A stretch of DNA of 64,000 nucleotides from Parcubacteria group bacterium (GTDB lineage Bacteria > Patescibacteria > Paceibacteria > UBA9973 > UBA2103): the NCBI GenBank assembly GCA_028286605.1, contig JAQBRE010000003.1, forward strand, positions 1 through 64,000. Reading direction: 5' to 3'. The translations under genes and the position numbers were made by a program. The notes below the pieces were generated by a model, which saw only the letters and a program-made list of their open reading frames with translations, had not been told where the DNA came from and searched no databases. Shown piece after piece: positions 61,461 through 64,000 of this stretch (its first letter is position 1; the number at the start of each line of letters is the position of its first letter).

Positions 61461-62741
61461 ATGAGGCAAACACAGCTTTTCACGAAGACGCGGCGCGAAG
61501 CGCCGGCAGATGAGGTGTCTAAGAATGCACAGCTTTTGATTCGTGCGGGATTCATCCATAAGGAAATGGCAGGCGCGTACGATCTGCTCCCGCTTGGCTT
61601 ACGCGTTATAGAAAAGATTCGCGGCATCATTCGCGAAGAGATGAATGCTATCGGCGGACAGGAACTGCACATGACGACGCTGCAGGGTCCTGAATTATGG
61701 GAGAAGACCGGACGGTTCGACGACGCAGTCGTCGACAACTGGTTCAAGACGAAGCTTACGAACGGTACGGAGCTCGGTATCGCAAACACGCATGAAGAAC
61801 CGATCACCGCGATGCTCACGCACCACATCAACTCGTATAAGGATCTTCCTGCGTACGTGTATCAATTCCAGACGAAGTTCCGTAACGAACTGCGTGCGAA
61901 ATCCGGCATCATGCGCGCACGCGAATTCCTGATGAAAGATTTTTATTCTTTCAATCGAACCGAAGAAGATTTCAAGGCGTTCTATGAAAAAGCAGCGGAA
62001 GCATACACTCGCATCTTCATGCGTGCCGGTATCGGGAACGTAACGTATCGCACGGTTGCCGCAGGCGGCACGTTCACGACTGGATTCACGGATGAATTTC
62101 AGACCATTTCAGACGCAGGCGAAGACATTATTTACGTAGACAAGGAGAAGGGTATTGCCGTCAACAAGGAGGTATACAATGACGACACGCTCGCGCAATA
62201 CGGCCTAGATAAAGCCTCAATGGTGGAAGAGAAGTCAATCGAGGTTGGAAACATCTTCCCGCTCGGTACGAAATATCCGGACGCTATGGGCCTCACGATT
62301 AAGGATGAGAATGGAGAACAGCAGCAGGTACACATGGGCAGCTATGGTATCGGCCTTGGCCGCTTGATGGGCACCGTGGTTGAAGTGCTTTCAGACGAGA
62401 AAGGAATCGTGTGGCCTGCATCGATTGCGCCATTCGGCGTTCATCTGGTTTCAATGACTTCGAACGACGAAGTGGTCGTTGCATACGCAGATGCACTCTA
62501 TGAGGAACTCACCGCAAGCGGCGTGGAAGTTCTGTATGACGATCGCGACGCGCGCGCAGGCGAAAAACTCGCAGACGCAGATCTTATCGGTATCCCGACA
62601 CGCATCCTTATCGGCAAGGACACGATATCAAGCGGCGCTGTTGAAGTGGTCGATCGCGCTACAGCCGTAGTGAAAAAAGTTACTCGTGACGAATTGCTTT
62701 CGCACATGGGCTCCGTCGCTAGTGCAGAAATCGCAGGATAG
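61461..62741 (+). CDS. proS: prolyl-tRNA synthetase
   Basis: This class II synthetase charges tRNA-Pro. Motif 1 (AGAYDLLPLGLRVIEKI), motif 2 (YQFQTKFRNELRAKSGIMRAREFLMKDFYSF), motif 3 (GSYGIGLGRLMGTVVE) and the anticodon-binding domain are present. At 426 aa it is much shorter than the 570-aa bacterial form because the editing (INS) domain is missing, as in mitochondrial-type and many reduced-genome enzymes. Confidence 0.95.
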   Translation: MRQTQLFTKTRREAPADEVSKNAQLLIRAGFIHKEMAGAYDLLPLGLRVIEKIRGIIREEMNAIGGQELHMTTLQGPELWEKTGRFDDAVVDNWFKTKLTNGTELGIANTHEEPITAMLTHHINSYKDLPAYVYQFQTKFRNELRAKSGIMRAREFLMKDFYSFNRTEEDFKAFYEKAAEAYTRIFMRAGIGNVTYRTVAAGGTFTTGFTDEFQTISDAGEDIIYVDKEKGIAVNKEVYNDDTLAQYGLDKASMVEEKSIEVGNIFPLGTKYPDAMGLTIKDENGEQQQVHMGSYGIGLGRLMGTVVEVLSDEKGIVWPASIAPFGVHLVSMTSNDEVVVAYADALYEELTASGVEVLYDDRDARAGEKLADADLIGIPTRILIGKDTISSGAVEVVDRATAVVKKVTRDELLSHMGSVASAEIAG

Positions 62742-62743
62742 GT

Positions 62744-63799
62744 ATGGCAAATCGCTTCTCAAGGAATTCGCTCTTCTCCAGCGATATCGGCATAGACCTC
62801 GGTACCGGAAACACGCTCGTGTACGTACGCGGGCGAGGCATCGTTATCAATGAACCATCAGTGGTAACGGTAAATGAGAAGACCGGGCAGGTCGTTGCGG
62901 TGGGTATCAGTGCGAAAGCGATGCTCGGCAAGACACCGCCGCATATACGCGCTATCCGCCCGCTCGAGCATGGCGTGATTTCGGATTTCGAAGTAACGCA
63001 GGAACTGCTTTCGTACCTTATTCATAAGGCGCAGAGCGGCCGTACGCGCCTGTTCGGTCCGCGCGTGGTGATTGGCGTACCGACCGGCGTGACTAACGTA
63101 GAGAGCCGCGCGGTTCGCGATGCCGCGCTCACGGCCGGGGCGCGCGAAGTATATATATTGGAAGAGCCGATGGCTGGCGCCATCGGCGCGAAGCTGCCCG
63201 TAAATGAAGCGCTCGGTACGATGGTGCTCGACATCGGCGCCGGTACCACCGACATCGCAGTAATTGCGCTTGGCGGAACGGTAGCAGGGAAGAGCTCGCA
63301 GGTTGCGGGCGATCGCCTGAACGACAACATCATCGATTTCGTACGCAGTGAATTCTCGCTCGCCATAGGCGAGCGTACCGCAGAGGACGCGAAGATCGCC
63401 GTCGGTGCCGTGCTGCCGCTCGACGAAGTGCTGGAGCGTCCGATACGCGGCCGTGACCTCGCTACCGGTCTTCCGCGCGAAGTGATACTTACGGATTCGC
63501 ACGTACGCGAGGCGCTCGCGCCTTCCATGGACAGTCTTATGGAAGCGATGAAGGATGTGATCGAACGCACGCCGCCGGAACTTCTTTCCGATGTGCTTGA
63601 GCGCGGCGTAACGGTATTCGGCGGCGGCGCGCTGCTGCGCGGCCTGCCGGAGCTTCTCGCGAAGATGCTCGGCGTGCCGGTCATGGTCGCTGACGATCCA
63701 CTTACGGCGGTGGTGCGTGGTACGGGTATCGTTACAGAAAGTCCGCGAGACTGGGCTGAAGCTTTCATGCATGAAGACGCCATCCTTACGCAAATATAG
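62744..63799 (+). CDS. mreB: rod-shape-determining protein MreB
   Basis: This 351-aa actin-like ATPase forms filaments that guide wall synthesis. Phosphate-1 IGIDLGTGNTLVY, connect-1, phosphate-2 VLDIGAGTTDIAVI and adenosine GGGALLRGLPELLAK motifs are all intact. It starts 2 nt after the proS stop and overlaps mreC. Confidence 0.97.
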   Translation: MANRFSRNSLFSSDIGIDLGTGNTLVYVRGRGIVINEPSVVTVNEKTGQVVAVGISAKAMLGKTPPHIRAIRPLEHGVISDFEVTQELLSYLIHKAQSGRTRLFGPRVVIGVPTGVTNVESRAVRDAALTAGAREVYILEEPMAGAIGAKLPVNEALGTMVLDIGAGTTDIAVIALGGTVAGKSSQVAGDRLNDNIIDFVRSEFSLAIGERTAEDAKIAVGAVLPLDEVLERPIRGRDLATGLPREVILTDSHVREALAPSMDSLMEAMKDVIERTPPELLSDVLERGVTVFGGGALLRGLPELLAKMLGVPVMVADDPLTAVVRGTGIVTESPRDWAEAFMHEDAILTQI

Positions 63800-64000
63800 T
63801 TCTCGTTCGAGTCGCAACAATCTGCTTTCGCCAGGCATGTTCGCCGTAGGCGTACTCGTGCTTTTAATAGGTATTCTCGCGATCGTACGATTCGCCGCTC
63901 CGAATGCGTTCATCACCATCGCATCGCCATTCTGGAAAGCAGGGACATCAGTTTCTGCAGCAGTTGCTACCGGTGCAGGAGGATTTACGAGCACAGCGAA
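63771..64000 (+). CDS. mreC: MreC-like protein, N-terminal part (cut by window end)
   Basis: An ATG inside the end of mreB (29-nt overlap, +1 frame) opens a frame that runs to the window edge: a basic start (MKTPSLRKYSSRSSRNN), a membrane helix (about 22-42) and the start of an external region with FWKAG. Position and topology fit MreC, the bitopic partner of MreB. Only 76 codons are visible. Confidence 0.78.
   Translation, partial: MKTPSLRKYSSRSSRNNLLSPGMFAVGVLVLLIGILAIVRFAAPNAFITIASPFWKAGTSVSAAVATGAGGFTSTA

Overview
The window looks like a chromosome segment of a streamlined bacterium, most likely a member of the Candidate Phyla Radiation (Patescibacteria, Parcubacteria-like; Kaiserbacteria-type genomes are the closest match I can recall). 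This is inference from several traits: short RpoB and RpoC, a DnaG whose zinc-finger cysteines are replaced, an RpoD with a lysine/alanine-rich N-terminal tail, many orphan membrane proteins, a type IV pilus cluster, and many promoters placed so that transcripts would be almost leaderless. The genetic code looks standard, since TGA is used as a stop. No 16S rRNA gene is present, so the placement is not proven.

Layout. 1-11.5 kb: transcription and replication core (rpoB, rpoC, dnaG, rpoD) with two small secreted or lipoprotein genes and small RNA-like units between them. 11.5-19 kb: an accessory, AT-richer region holding a tight four-gene operon (C5 cytosine methyltransferase, ParB-like protein, SNF2 helicase, protein with a C-terminal DUF3883/NOV-type nuclease-like domain). 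A cluster of nine GATC sites precedes it, and an EVE-domain gene plus a MazG-like gene follow on the other strand. It resembles a restriction or phage-defence locus that I cannot assign to a named system. 19-31.5 kb: small cassettes (basic protein, MazF/PemK-like toxin, YgjP-like metalloprotease), a carbonic-anhydrase-like protein, a UvrD-family helicase-nuclease, a DsbA-fold protein without its CxxC, a DnaQ-fold exonuclease, hisS, a PH-domain membrane protein and prmC.

31.5-38 kb: an RRM RNA-binding protein, then a six-gene minus-strand operon joining an ECF sigma factor and a membrane protein to a MacA/MacB-type export system. 38-39.9 kb: an array of small SD-led genes, terminators and a dispersed intergenic repeat. 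40-46.2 kb: a mannose-related operon (cupin phosphomannose-isomerase-like, two GH130-type proteins carrying three domains, PMM-like HAD phosphatase, membrane-anchored FAD oxidoreductase). 46.2-51 kb: Nudix hydrolase, GtrA, a new structured RNA candidate, an ABC-2 exporter, uppP and small genes. 51-59 kb: an OmpR/histidine kinase pair and a type IV pilus operon (pilB, pilC and five pilin-like or tip proteins, one fused to a beta-propeller). 59-64 kb: frr, an RNA candidate, a possible toxin, rseP, proS, mreB and the start of mreC.

Expression style. At least twelve genes have a -10 hexamer 6-8 nt before the ATG, which predicts leaderless mRNAs. A separate class of mostly small accessory genes has strong Shine-Dalgarno sites and often its own hairpin leader and terminator. 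Several consensus promoters point into short terminated segments without a convincing ORF; these are the best candidates for new small RNAs. The most interesting items are the 12.0-18.1 kb defence-like operon with its GATC cluster, the 47.2 kb long-hairpin RNA, and the dispersed repeat at 38-39.4 and 50 kb.
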